Source: an uncultured Bacilli bacterium
GTDB taxonomy: Bacteria > Bacillota_I > Bacilli_A > RF39 > UBA660
DNA: 37,457 bases
NCBI GenBank assembly: GCA_934162285.1
Contig: CAKPHY010000014.1
Coordinates: 1 to 37,457 of the forward strand
Direction of reading: 5' to 3'
Shown here in pieces: positions 30,204-37,457 of the stretch (position 1 is its first letter; every line of letters begins with the position of its first letter). The notes under the pieces are model-generated. The model did no database searches and had not been told where the DNA came from. It was given only the letters and a program-made list of their open reading frames with translations. Made by a program: the position numbers and the translations under genes.

Positions 30204-31586
30204 ATGTATGATGTAGTAATAATAGGGGCTGGTCCAGCTGGACTTTTTTGTGCCTATGAATTAATTAAAAAAAATTCTAAATTAAAAATTGCTTTATTAG
30301 ATAAAGGAAAAAGAGCAGAAGATCGCTTTTGTCCAATGAATAAATTAAAAACATCATGTAAAAATTGTCGCATATGTGGAACATTAGCTGGCTTTGGTGG
30401 GGCTGGGACATTCTCAGATGGGAAATTAAATTTTATTCCTAAAGTCGGAAAATCAGACTTGTTTAAATACATGAGTGAACAAGAAGCTTATGATTTAATA
30501 GATGACACCGAAAAAATATTCACAGAATTTAACATGGATGCTGAAGTTTATCCAAGTAACATGGAAGAAGCTTTAAAAATAAAAAAAGAAGTTGCTTTAA
30601 AAGGTCAAAGATTACTTCTAATTAAACAAAAACATCTTGGTAGTGATAAATTACCTGAATATATTAAAAATTTTACAGATTACTTAGAAAAATCAGGGGT
30701 TGAAATATTACCTGATAGTGAAGTTACAGATATTAAAAGTATATCAAAAGAAGAGCATGAAGTGTTTTTCAATGATAAAATGATTAAAGCTAAAAAAGTT
30801 GTTGTTGCTCCTGGACGTACAGGAGCTAAGTGGATTCAAGAATTAGCTGACAAATATAAAATACCATATGTTTCTCAAAGTATTGAAATTGGTGTAAGAG
30901 TTGAAGTACGAAAAGAGATTTTAGAAGATATAACCAATGTAATTTATGATCCAACAATATTTATTAAAACTAAAACTTATGGTGATGAAATTCGTACCTT
31001 TTGTACTAATCCTGGTGGTTTTGTTACGAAAGAAAACTACTACGGCTATATATGTGTAAATGGTCATTCATTAAAAGAAACAAAATCCAATAATTCAAAT
31101 TTTGCTTTCATAAGTAAAGTAACTTTAACATATCCTGTTACTAACACACGTGAATATGGTGAGTCAATTGCCCATATAGCTAATGTTTTAGGTGATTCAA
31201 AACCAATAATTCAAACCCTAAAAGACTTAAAGCAAAGTCGTAGAAGTAAATGGGATAGAATAGATAAATTATTTATTGAACCAACTTTAAAAGATTGTGT
31301 AGCTGGTGACTTAGCATTAGTAATGCCTCATCGTATTATCATCAATATTTTAGAAGGTTTAGAAGAACTAGATAAAATTATTCCTGGTGTTAATAATGAC
31401 GAAACTTTATTATATGGACCTGAAATAAAATTCTTTTCTAATGAAATAACAACAAATAAAAAATTTAAATTAGAAGACTATGATGTTTATTTTATAGGTG
31501 ATGGTGCTGGAAAAGCCGGGAATATTGTTGTCGCTGCTGCCACTGGTTTAGTAGCTGCAAGAGATATTTTAAAAAATATGGAATGA
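30204..31586 (+). CDS. FAD-dependent oxidoreductase (COG2509-like)
   Basis: About 460 aa. N-terminal dinucleotide-binding site VVIIGAGPAGLFCAYELIKK, then a cysteine-rich LKTSCKNCRICGTLAGFGG with GAGTFSDGKLNF, and a C-terminal FAD contact YFIGDGAGKAGNIVVAAATG. These are the marks of the uncharacterised FAD dehydrogenase group COG2509. The four clustered Cys near residue 50 could bind a metal or cluster. ATG 30204 (MYDVVIIGAG) follows GGTGATAG. Ends in TGA inside a perfect terminator. Substrate unknown. Confidence 0.85.
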   Translation: MYDVVIIGAGPAGLFCAYELIKKNSKLKIALLDKGKRAEDRFCPMNKLKTSCKNCRICGTLAGFGGAGTFSDGKLNFIPKVGKSDLFKYMSEQEAYDLIDDTEKIFTEFNMDAEVYPSNMEEALKIKKEVALKGQRLLLIKQKHLGSDKLPEYIKNFTDYLEKSGVEILPDSEVTDIKSISKEEHEVFFNDKMIKAKKVVVAPGRTGAKWIQELADKYKIPYVSQSIEIGVRVEVRKEILEDITNVIYDPTIFIKTKTYGDEIRTFCTNPGGFVTKENYYGYICVNGHSLKETKSNNSNFAFISKVTLTYPVTNTREYGESIAHIANVLGDSKPIIQTLKDLKQSRRSKWDRIDKLFIEPTLKDCVAGDLALVMPHRIIINILEGLEELDKIIPGVNNDETLLYGPEIKFFSNEITTNKKFKLEDYDVYFIGDGAGKAGNIVVAAATGLVAARDILKNME

Positions 31587-31602
31587 GTGATCATTCCTTT
31601 TT
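31580..31602 (+). terminator. Terminator overlapping a TGA stop codon
   Basis: GGAATGA (31580-31586), loop GTGA, TCATTCC (31591-31597), TTTTT. The stop codon is the last three bases of the left arm. This shows TGA acts as a stop for a resident gene: read as Trp, the frame would run through the terminator into the next gene. Confidence 0.88.
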
Positions 31603-31637
31603 GATTAATAATAATGTATAATGTAATAGGTGGTAAA

Positions 31638-32408
31638 ATGAAAAAGAATAATAAAGCTTTACTAAATACCATATTTGCAAATAATAAAAATTATGGAATA
31701 ATAACTGGTAATCTAAATTTAGCTAATGAATTAATCGAAGAATTAACTAAAAAGTCTTTATTTAAAAAAGATAATAGTAAGAAAATCGGATATTTGACCG
31801 AAGTTGAACCAACTAAACAATTAATAATAGATACTCTTGATAATAAAGAAGATGCTAAATTTCTTGCTAAATTTTTAAAGTTAGATTTAAATAAACCAGT
31901 TAATAGTCTTAACTTAAATAATTTAAAAAAATTAAAAATTATAAAATCATTAATAAATAAACCAGAAATGTTGATTTTAAATGAACCATTTTTAGATCTA
32001 GATCCTTTAATAAAAAATGATTTAATAAAATTGTTAAAAAGTTACGCTCAAGAGCATAAAATTATAATAATTACCCATGATTTAGCTATTAAAGAAATAG
32101 TTGACTATATAATCATTATCCAAAATGATCAAACTATAGAATATTTAGCTAAAGAAACATTGAATAAATCAAAATTTTTAATAGTCGATTTAGTAATTGA
32201 AAATGTAAAAAAAATAACATTTCCCTTAAAAAATATGCAAATAAGGAATTTTACCAATGATGAAGTAAATTTTATATATAAAGGTAGTATTGAAGAATTA
32301 ACTAAAGCTCTTGCTAGTTTAGATATAAAAAAAATTTTAATAACAGAACCAACAATAGAGGATTTGCTGTTATATTATAAAGATGTAGAACGTGGAAGTA
32401 AAATATGA
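31638..32408 (+). CDS. Degenerate ABC-type ATPase-like protein (no Walker A)
   Basis: 256 aa with the layout of an ABC nucleotide-binding domain but broken motifs. Where GxxGxGKST should be, the sequence is GIITGNLNLANELIEEL with no GK(S/T). The signature region is VNSLNLNNLKKLKIIKSLIN, without LSGGQ. Walker B is MLILNEPFLDLDP, with Asn in place of the metal-binding Asp but the Glu, D-loop LDP and H-loop ITHD retained. A C-terminal regulatory-like part follows (about 165-256), ending in EPTIEDLLLYY as in many ABC-2-type ATPases. Likely a non-hydrolysing paralogue with a structural role. ATG 31638 follows AGGTGG. Overlaps the next gene by 4 nt; no membrane partner is visible. Confidence 0.75.
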   Translation: MKKNNKALLNTIFANNKNYGIITGNLNLANELIEELTKKSLFKKDNSKKIGYLTEVEPTKQLIIDTLDNKEDAKFLAKFLKLDLNKPVNSLNLNNLKKLKIIKSLINKPEMLILNEPFLDLDPLIKNDLIKLLKSYAQEHKIIIITHDLAIKEIVDYIIIIQNDQTIEYLAKETLNKSKFLIVDLVIENVKKITFPLKNMQIRNFTNDEVNFIYKGSIEELTKALASLDIKKILITEPTIEDLLLYYKDVERGSKI

Positions 32409-33235
32409 AAACAATAATCAATAAAGTAAAAGAACTAGAAATAAAAAAGCTTATAAATTATTTAGATGATAATCCTTCTAAAGAAAAAGTATTAGAAGAA
32501 TTAACAAAAGAACAAAAAGAATGCGAAAAAAAGTTACAAGATTTAAAAGAACCAGCTAAAGAATATAGTCAAATAGATAAATTATTACAAACAAGAAAAT
32601 ATAAAGAATATAATCGTTTATTACAAGATTACGCAACAATTAAAGAAAAAAATATTAATTTAATTAATCAATATAAAAATAAAATAGCAATGATTGAAGA
32701 TGATGCTGATTATGATGTTGATCGTTGTAAAGTAAGCAATTTAATACCAGAAATTGAAGAATCTAAAACGATTGAAGAAATAGCTCTTAAAACATTTTTT
32801 AATAATCAAGAAGTTTCAGCCAATAAATACCTTTTAGCGATTGTAATGCTGTTACAAAGTATTGATTTAATTAATAATAAAGAAGATATTAATAATATCT
32901 ATAATAGTTTTGATTTACCAAATTTAACTAAAAAAATGGAAGAATTAGATTTTGAAAACTTGCTAAAAAGCTTAAAAAGAATTAAAATTAATATCGATGA
33001 TGGTTTTATTCAATTTATAATTATGATTATTAATGAAAAAAGCCTTTGCACTCAAGAAAATTTGAAAAATGGTTTTCCTTTCTTAAATCAGTTAGAAGAA
33101 GATGATGAAGTTCCTCAAAATATAAGGGTAGCAATAGAAATACTGGAAAAAGATGAAAATAAAAGTAAAACAATTCATGAAGTAGGGTGCGAAATATTAA
33201 TTAAAGAAATATTGTCTAAAATAAAGGAGGATTAA
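32405..33235 (+). CDS. Unrecognised coiled-coil partner of the ABC-like protein
   Basis: 276 aa, not recognised. First half (about 1-110) is Lys/Glu-rich and heptad-like, e.g. KVLEELTKEQKECEKKLQDL, a probable coiled coil; second half is helical with LLAIVMLLQSIDLINNKEDI, too short and mixed for a clear membrane segment. No signal peptide. It begins in the ATGA overlap with the degenerate ABC ATPase, so both are made together, and ends 1 nt before murD, with a shared AAAGGAGG. Context suggests a cytoplasmic partner of the ABC-like protein and perhaps a link to wall synthesis or division. Confidence 0.72.
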   Translation: MKTIINKVKELEIKKLINYLDDNPSKEKVLEELTKEQKECEKKLQDLKEPAKEYSQIDKLLQTRKYKEYNRLLQDYATIKEKNINLINQYKNKIAMIEDDADYDVDRCKVSNLIPEIEESKTIEEIALKTFFNNQEVSANKYLLAIVMLLQSIDLINNKEDINNIYNSFDLPNLTKKMEELDFENLLKSLKRIKINIDDGFIQFIIMIINEKSLCTQENLKNGFPFLNQLEEDDEVPQNIRVAIEILEKDENKSKTIHEVGCEILIKEILSKIKED

Positions 33236-33236
33236 T

Positions 33237-34568
33237 ATGTTTGAAAATAAAAAAATATTAGTTTTAGGTTTTGCTAGAAGTGGATATGAAGTATCCAAAG
33301 TTCTTATTCAAAGAAACAATGAAGTAGTATTAACCGATTTAAAAAATGATGATAAAGAAAAAGAAGAAGAATTAAGAAATCTTGGTGTTAAAATTTTTAT
33401 TCAAAATAATCAAGAAGAGTTATTAGATGAAACATTTGATTATGTTGTAAAAAATCCAGGAATAAGACTTGATAATCCAACTGTTTTAAAAGCTGGTAAA
33501 TTAAATATCCCTGTTATTAATGAATTAGAAGTTGCTTATAATTTATTACCAAAAAATGTTAAAATTGTTGGAATAACTGGATCAAATGGTAAAACAACAA
33601 CTACAACATTAACCTATGAAATCTTAAAAAATGCTGGCTTACCAGTTCACTTAGGTGGTAATATTGGATTTCCAATGAGTGGATTATTAAAAGATGTTAA
33701 AGAAGGCGACATTTTAGTTTTAGAAATTTCCGGTCATCAACTACATGATTTTGTTAATTTTAAAGTTGATATAGCTGTAATGACTAACTTAAGTGTGGTT
33801 CATGTAGATCACTTTGGATCATATGAAAATTATAAAAAAGCTAAATGCTTAATTTTTAGACATCAAGGGCCACAAGATATTGCTATTTTAAATATGGAAA
33901 ATGAAGATGTTATGACTGGAACTAAAAATATAGCAAGTCATAAACTATATTTTTCAAGTAAAAGAGAAGCAGATTCTTATTTAAAAGATGGTTTTGTTTA
34001 TTATAAAAATGAAAAAATCGTTGATACTAATAAAGCTATAATTAAAGGTAATCATAATGCTGAAAATATGATGTGTGCTATTTTAGTAGCTAAACAATTT
34101 AATGTTGATAATGAAATAATTAAAAATACTTTAGAAAGCTTTAAAGGTGTTGAACATCGTATTGAATATGTACGAACTTTAAATGGTGTTGATTACTATA
34201 ATGATTCAAAATCTACAAATGTAAAAAGTACACAAATTGCTCTTAGTACTTTTAAAAAACCAACTATTATTTTATTAGGTGGTTTAGATCGTAAATTACC
34301 ATTTGATGATTTAAAAGACTATATGGGTAATGTAAAATGTGTCATTTGTTATGGTGAAACAAAAGAGAAAATTAAGGCTTTTGTTGATACTTTAAATATC
34401 CCTTGTTATGTTTTAGATAATTTAAAAGAATCAACTGAAAAAGCTTTCTCGTTAGCTGAATCAGGAGATGTTGTTTTATTAAGTCCTGCATGTGCATCAT
34501 GGGATCAATATAAGTGTTTTGAAGATCGTGGTAATGAATTTAAAAATATTGTTTCAAATTTAAAATAA
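33237..34568 (+). CDS. murD: MurD, UDP-MurNAc-L-Ala:D-Glu ligase
   Basis: 443 aa, normal length. N-terminal Rossmann domain (KKILVLGFARSGYEVSKVLI), central ATP-binding GITGSNGKTTTTTLTYEIL, NIGFPMSG, LEISGHQLHDF (where MurD usually has SSFQL), and the C-terminal FKGVEHRIEYVRTLNGVDYY with NDSKSTN. It adds D-glutamate to the cytoplasmic peptidoglycan precursor, so the organism makes a cell wall. The SGHQLHDF variant at the conserved SSFQL is a mild oddity. Strong RBS AAAGGAGG; third gene of the run starting at 31638. Confidence 0.93.
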   Translation: MFENKKILVLGFARSGYEVSKVLIQRNNEVVLTDLKNDDKEKEEELRNLGVKIFIQNNQEELLDETFDYVVKNPGIRLDNPTVLKAGKLNIPVINELEVAYNLLPKNVKIVGITGSNGKTTTTTLTYEILKNAGLPVHLGGNIGFPMSGLLKDVKEGDILVLEISGHQLHDFVNFKVDIAVMTNLSVVHVDHFGSYENYKKAKCLIFRHQGPQDIAILNMENEDVMTGTKNIASHKLYFSSKREADSYLKDGFVYYKNEKIVDTNKAIIKGNHNAENMMCAILVAKQFNVDNEIIKNTLESFKGVEHRIEYVRTLNGVDYYNDSKSTNVKSTQIALSTFKKPTIILLGGLDRKLPFDDLKDYMGNVKCVICYGETKEKIKAFVDTLNIPCYVLDNLKESTEKAFSLAESGDVVLLSPACASWDQYKCFEDRGNEFKNIVSNLK

Positions 34569-34583
34569 CCAAATTTAAAACAA

Positions 34584-34612
34584 TTGACTTATAAAAAAAG
34601 TAAATGTATAAT
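34584..34612 (+). promoter_or_regulatory. Promoter of the T-box operon
   Basis: TTGACT (34584-34589), 17-nt spacer, TATAAT (34607-34612): near-consensus. It gives a leader of about 210 nt before the first gene. Confidence 0.82.
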
Positions 34613-34618
34613 GATTAT

Positions 34619-34810
34619 AAATCAATGAGGAAGAATAGTAATAAAATAAAGCGTTTTTAGAGAACTAATGGTTTGGTGGAAATTAGTAACCTTGTTTTGT
34701 GAATCTACTTCTGAGTGAGAAGCAAAAACTTCTTCGGGAGACCGTTATTAAAATTAAGGACTAAAGTAGGATGGTACCGTGGTAAACACTCCTATAATAG
34801 TCTTTTTTTG
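34619..34810 (+). promoter_or_regulatory. T-box leader, serine specifier
   Basis: Stem I contains GAAGAATAGTA near its base and GTGAATCTACTTC on the 3' side; UCU at 34704-34706, followed by a purine and the closing CTTC helix, is the probable specifier (Ser codon). The conserved antiterminator core is GTAGGATGGTACCGTGG (TGGT at 34772-34775). The terminator pairs GACTA..TAGGA with TCCTA..TAGTC (ending 34802), then seven T. Uncharged tRNA-Ser would favour antitermination. The UGGU bulge would pair best with an A discriminator; tRNA-Ser usually has G, needing a G-U pair. Confidence 0.93.
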
Positions 34811-34826
34811 TTAAAAGGAGGAAAAT

Positions 34827-35267
34827 ATGTACGAAAAAAGTGAAGAATTAGTAAAAAAATTATTTTCAGGAAAACTTGATAAAGGTGGGTATCCATATTT
34901 AGATCATCTATATGAAGTAAGTAATAATGTTACTTCAGAAGATGCCAAAATTGTTGGTCTTTTACATGATGTTTTAGAAGATACAGAAACTACCCGTGAA
35001 GATTTATTAGAAATGGGTTATAGTGAATTTATAGTCTCCACAATTGAAATATTAACTCGTGGTGCCAAAGAAGATTATGACGATTATATTGAAAGAATTA
35101 TAAAATCAAATAACAAAATTGCTTTAGAAGTAAAACTTGCTGATTTAAAACATAATATGGATATTTCACGAATAAAAAATCCAACACCTAAAGATTTAGA
35201 ACGTGTTGAAAAAAGATATCGTAAAGCATTCATAAAAATAAGCAATAAATTGGAGGAATTAAAATGA
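34827..35267 (+). CDS. HD-domain alarmone hydrolase-like protein (MESH1-like)
   Basis: 146 aa, one HD domain without synthetase, TGS or ACT parts. Motifs: YPYLDHLYEVSNNV (first His), IVGLLHDVLEDTETT (HD pair plus ED), and VKLADLKHNMDISR (distal Asp), matching the hydrolase half of RelA/SpoT, which removes pyrophosphate from (p)ppGpp. It could be a small alarmone hydrolase, though a related nucleotide is possible. First gene under the serine T-box and overlapping serS by 4 nt, so its level should follow serine starvation. Strong AAAGGAGG RBS. Confidence 0.83.
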   Translation: MYEKSEELVKKLFSGKLDKGGYPYLDHLYEVSNNVTSEDAKIVGLLHDVLEDTETTREDLLEMGYSEFIVSTIEILTRGAKEDYDDYIERIIKSNNKIALEVKLADLKHNMDISRIKNPTPKDLERVEKRYRKAFIKISNKLEELK

Positions 35268-36550
35268 TAGATATAACATTAATAAGAGAAAATAAAGAAT
35301 TAGTTAAAGAAAATATTAAGAAAAAATTTCAAGATCAAAAATTACCTTTAGTAGATGAAGTATATGATTTAGATTTAAAATTTCGCGAAGCTAAACAAAA
35401 AGGTGATAATTTAAGAGCTTTAAAAAATGAAAAAAGTGCTTTAATTGGTAATTTAATGCGTGAAGGTAAAAAAGATGAAGCCTTAGCTGTAAAAGATGAA
35501 ATTGCTAATTATGGCAAAGAAATTGCTGATTTAGAAAAATTAGAAGAAGAATTAAGTCAACAAATAAAAGAAAAAATGATGGTTATTCCCAATATCATTG
35601 ATGCCAGTGTTCCTGTAGGAAAAGACGACTCAGAAAATGTGGAAATTGAACGTTTTGGGGAACCTGTAGTTCCTAGCTATGAAATACCATATCACGCTGA
35701 TATTTTAGAAACATTTAATGGCTTAGATAAGGAAAGTGCTGGAAGAACCAGTGGGAATGGCTTTTACTATTTAATGGGTGATGGCGCTAGATTAGTAAGT
35801 GCGATGTTAAGTTATGCTCGTGACTTTATGATTAATAAAGGATTTACATATTGTTTGCCACCATTCATGATTAGAGGAGACGTTGTTAATGGTGTAATGT
35901 CATTTGCTGAAATGGATGCTATGATGTACAAAATTGAAGGCGAAGATTTATACCTAATAGGTACAAGTGAACATTCAATGATCGGCAAATTTAAAGGTCA
36001 ATTATTAAAAGAAGAACAATTACCAATTACCATGACAAGTTATTCACCATGTTTTAGAAAAGAAGTTGGAGCTCACGGTATTGAAGAAAGAGGAATTTAC
36101 CGTGTTCATCAATTTGAAAAACAAGAAATGGTAGTTCTTTGCAAACCAGAAGAATCAATGGAATGGTACAATAAAATGTGGAGTTATTCAGTAGAATTAT
36201 TTAGAAGTTTAAATATTCCCGTTCGTACTTTAGAATGTTGTAGTGGTGACTTAGCTGATCTAAAAGTAAAATCATGTGATATAGAAGCTTGGAGTCCACG
36301 TCAACAAAAATACTTTGAAGTTTGCTCTTGCTCTACCTTAGGTGATGCTCAAGCAAGACGTCTTGGCATTCGAGCTAAAGGTGAAAAAGGTAATTATTAT
36401 GTTCACACTTTAAATAACACTGTTTTAGCAAGTACAAGAGCATTAATAGCTTTACTTGAAAATAATTATAATGAAGATGGTAGCATTAATATTCCTACTG
36501 CTTTACAACCTTATATGGGTGGTAAAACTAAAATTGAAAAATTAAAATAA
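35264..36550 (+). CDS. serS: SerS, seryl-tRNA synthetase
   Basis: 428 aa class II synthetase of normal length. N-terminal coiled-coil arm (about 30-105) that grips the tRNA-Ser variable arm; catalytic motif 2 in SPCFRKEVGAHGIEERGIYR followed by VHQFEKQEM, and motif 3 in LNNTVLASTRALIALLENN. Charges tRNA-Ser. Placed under a T-box with a Ser specifier, as known for many Firmicutes. ATG lies in the 4-nt overlap with the HD-domain gene, with TTGGAGGAA just upstream. Confidence 0.96.
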   Translation: MIDITLIRENKELVKENIKKKFQDQKLPLVDEVYDLDLKFREAKQKGDNLRALKNEKSALIGNLMREGKKDEALAVKDEIANYGKEIADLEKLEEELSQQIKEKMMVIPNIIDASVPVGKDDSENVEIERFGEPVVPSYEIPYHADILETFNGLDKESAGRTSGNGFYYLMGDGARLVSAMLSYARDFMINKGFTYCLPPFMIRGDVVNGVMSFAEMDAMMYKIEGEDLYLIGTSEHSMIGKFKGQLLKEEQLPITMTSYSPCFRKEVGAHGIEERGIYRVHQFEKQEMVVLCKPEESMEWYNKMWSYSVELFRSLNIPVRTLECCSGDLADLKVKSCDIEAWSPRQQKYFEVCSCSTLGDAQARRLGIRAKGEKGNYYVHTLNNTVLASTRALIALLENNYNEDGSINIPTALQPYMGGKTKIEKLK

Positions 36551-36569
36551 AGGCCAAAAGCCTTTTTTT
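36550..36569 (+). terminator. Terminator of serS operon
   Basis: AAGGC, loop CAAAA, GCCTT, T-run, starting at the serS stop. Confidence 0.85.
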
Positions 36570-36574
36570 ATTAT

Positions 36575-36601
36575 CAAAAAAAGTAGTATAAAAATACTAC
36601 T
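36575..36601 (-). terminator. Terminator of the GT2 gene
   Basis: AGTAGTAT (36582-36589) pairs with ATACTACT (36594-36601); on the minus strand it is followed by a T-run. It overlaps the last codons of the glycosyltransferase. Confidence 0.75.
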
Positions 36602-37274
36602 AACTTTCAATTTCACTTAAGTTTTTTTTTTGATGACTTCTTTTAATTATAGCTTTTGATACCTGTTTAGACATTCCAATTAAACTTTTCCAGTCTTGAC
36701 TAGAATTAGTTATTTTTCCAATATAAACTTGAGTCATTTTAGCTTTAAGTTTATACACATCAATTAAAATTCCAATGTCAACACCATAATCTTTTTCAAA
36801 AGTAAGCTCATCAAATAAAGCTTTTTTACCTGCAATAATTCCACTCAAAGGTTGATTATAAACACCAAGTGCTGGAAATAATATTTCTAAAAGAGGTTTA
36901 GCAACTAATTCTGTAACTCTACCACCCGTTCTTTCAAACGATGATTTTACAAAATCATAATCATCATCAATAAGTGGTCTTAGCATTTTATCTAAAAAAT
37001 TACTTTCATAGTCTCCAATATCTCCATCAACAAATATAACATAATCTGAAGAACAATTTTTGATACCACACTCCATCGCGTATCCTTTTCCACGCTTTTT
37101 ACATAATAAAGTAGTGGTTCCCATTTCTTTAGCAATACTAGCTGTTCTATCTATAGAATTATTGTCAACAACAATAATTTCATTAATCAAATTACACTTT
37201 TTTACACAGCTAATAACCTTTGCTATATTTTTTTCTTCATTAAGTGCAGGTATAATTACACTAATTTTTTTCAT
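36600..37274 (-). CDS. GT2 glycosyltransferase (glucosyl-3-phosphoglycerate synthase-like)
   Basis: 224 aa GT-A fold enzyme. ISVIIPALNEEKNIAKVISC at the start, IIVVDNNSIDRTASIAKEMG, KKRGKGYAMECGIKN, then the DxD-type metal site FVDGDIGDY. GGRVTELVAKPLLEILFPAL and QPLSGIIAGKKALF resemble glucosyl-3-phosphoglycerate synthases and related dolichol-phosphate-type enzymes. No membrane helices. ATG 37274 follows AAAGGAAA; the longer frame start lies upstream of that site. Donor and acceptor unproven. Confidence 0.82.
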   Translation of the reverse strand: MKKISVIIPALNEEKNIAKVISCVKKCNLINEIIVVDNNSIDRTASIAKEMGTTTLLCKKRGKGYAMECGIKNCSSDYVIFVDGDIGDYESNFLDKMLRPLIDDDYDFVKSSFERTGGRVTELVAKPLLEILFPALGVYNQPLSGIIAGKKALFDELTFEKDYGVDIGILIDVYKLKAKMTQVYIGKITNSSQDWKSLIGMSKQVSKAIIKRSHQKKNLSEIES

Positions 37275-37397
37275 AAGTTTCCTTTCTCCCTGACATCTCA
37301 ATTATAAAACAAAAATAAGAAAAAGACAAATTTGTTAAAAAAATGAATAACTAAGTAATAAATTCGAATATTAATAATAAATATGATTATCTAAGTT

Positions 37398-37426
37398 TTG
37401 TCAAATTACAAAATTTGTGATATTAT
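37398..37426 (+). promoter_or_regulatory. Promoter reading out of the window
   Basis: TTGTCA (37398-37403), 17-nt spacer ending TGA, TATTAT (37421-37426), with an overlapping TATAAT at 37424-37429. No gene starts before the window ends; the 31 bases after it are leader of something further right. Confidence 0.55.
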
Positions 37427-37457
37427 AATCACAACAAAAAGAACTGAGTTTCCTCAA

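Noticed and set aside
31614..31637. Upstream ATG at 31614 as the start of the ABC-like protein.
   Set aside because: AGGTGG at 31628-31633 lies after it and is well spaced for ATG 31638.
1..37457. The host itself uses TGA as Trp (genetic code 4).
   Set aside because: Resident genes end in TGA at start/stop overlaps (neuB/neuC, the YnbB-like gene/rluA, DUF4130/GroEL-like) and inside a terminator at 31580-31602, and use TGG for Trp throughout.

Overview
The window is very AT-rich and reads with the standard bacterial code: Trp is TGG in the resident genes, and TGA ends several of them, once inside a terminator hairpin and several times at start/stop overlaps. Strong AGGAGG ribosome binding sites, TTGACA/TATAAT promoters with frequent TGn extensions, a T-box leader, a HelD helicase and a cotJ spore-coat operon point to a low-GC, probably spore-forming Bacillota, most likely an uncultured Bacilli- or Clostridia-type gut bacterium. 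Placement below phylum is inference.

Layout. (1) 1-1.3 kb: cotJ operon with a CotJA-CotJB fusion and the CotJC manganese catalase. (2) 1.4-3.75 kb: a mosaic of foreign scraps around tRNA-His: an IS21-like end cluster, a decayed stretch, an ISL3 transposase cut at its N-terminus, an orphan gene 3' end, and a NUDIX gene that makes sense only if TGA is read as Trp. (3) 3.75-10.1 kb: a sialic acid locus (putative HP-motif transferase, ParB-like protein, NeuA, polysaccharide deacetylase, NeuB, NeuC) behind a promoter, a leader peptide and a possible attenuator. (4) 10.1-15.2 kb: an unknown protein, HelD, two NUDIX hydrolases (one behind a possible attenuator leader) and a SPASM radical SAM protein. 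(5) 15.2-20.4 kb: a tight minus-strand operon of a DNA-repair-type radical SAM protein, its DUF4130-type partner and a divergent stand-alone GroEL-like protein; then a cadherin-like surface protein and a possibly leaderless 92-aa gene.

(6) 20.4-24.7 kb: an IS30-family element, a short hairpin RNA candidate with a basic mini-ORF, a HigB toxin with a HigA antitoxin fused to an ImmA/IrrE peptidase, and a membrane-anchored thioredoxin-like protein. (7) 24.8-30.2 kb: SDR, methionine gamma-lyase-like (YnbB type) and RluA genes, then a tandem duplication that yields two zinc-ribbon/single-TM paralogues with near-identical N-terminal halves and unlike ectodomains, with a chimeric rluA fragment between them. 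(8) 30.2-37.5 kb: an FAD oxidoreductase, a degenerate ABC ATPase without nucleotide-binding motifs plus a coiled-coil partner, MurD, a serine T-box controlling an alarmone-hydrolase-like HD protein and SerS, and a GT2 glycosyltransferase.

Functional links visible here: NeuC, NeuB and NeuA form a complete route from UDP-GlcNAc to CMP-sialic acid; the T-box ties (p)ppGpp turnover and serine charging to tRNA-Ser; and the chaperonin-like protein is translationally coupled to a probable DNA modification/repair pair. The strongest leads for something undescribed are the TGA-recoded segment, the chaperonin-containing operon, the pseudo-ABC pair and the diverging zinc-ribbon paralogues.
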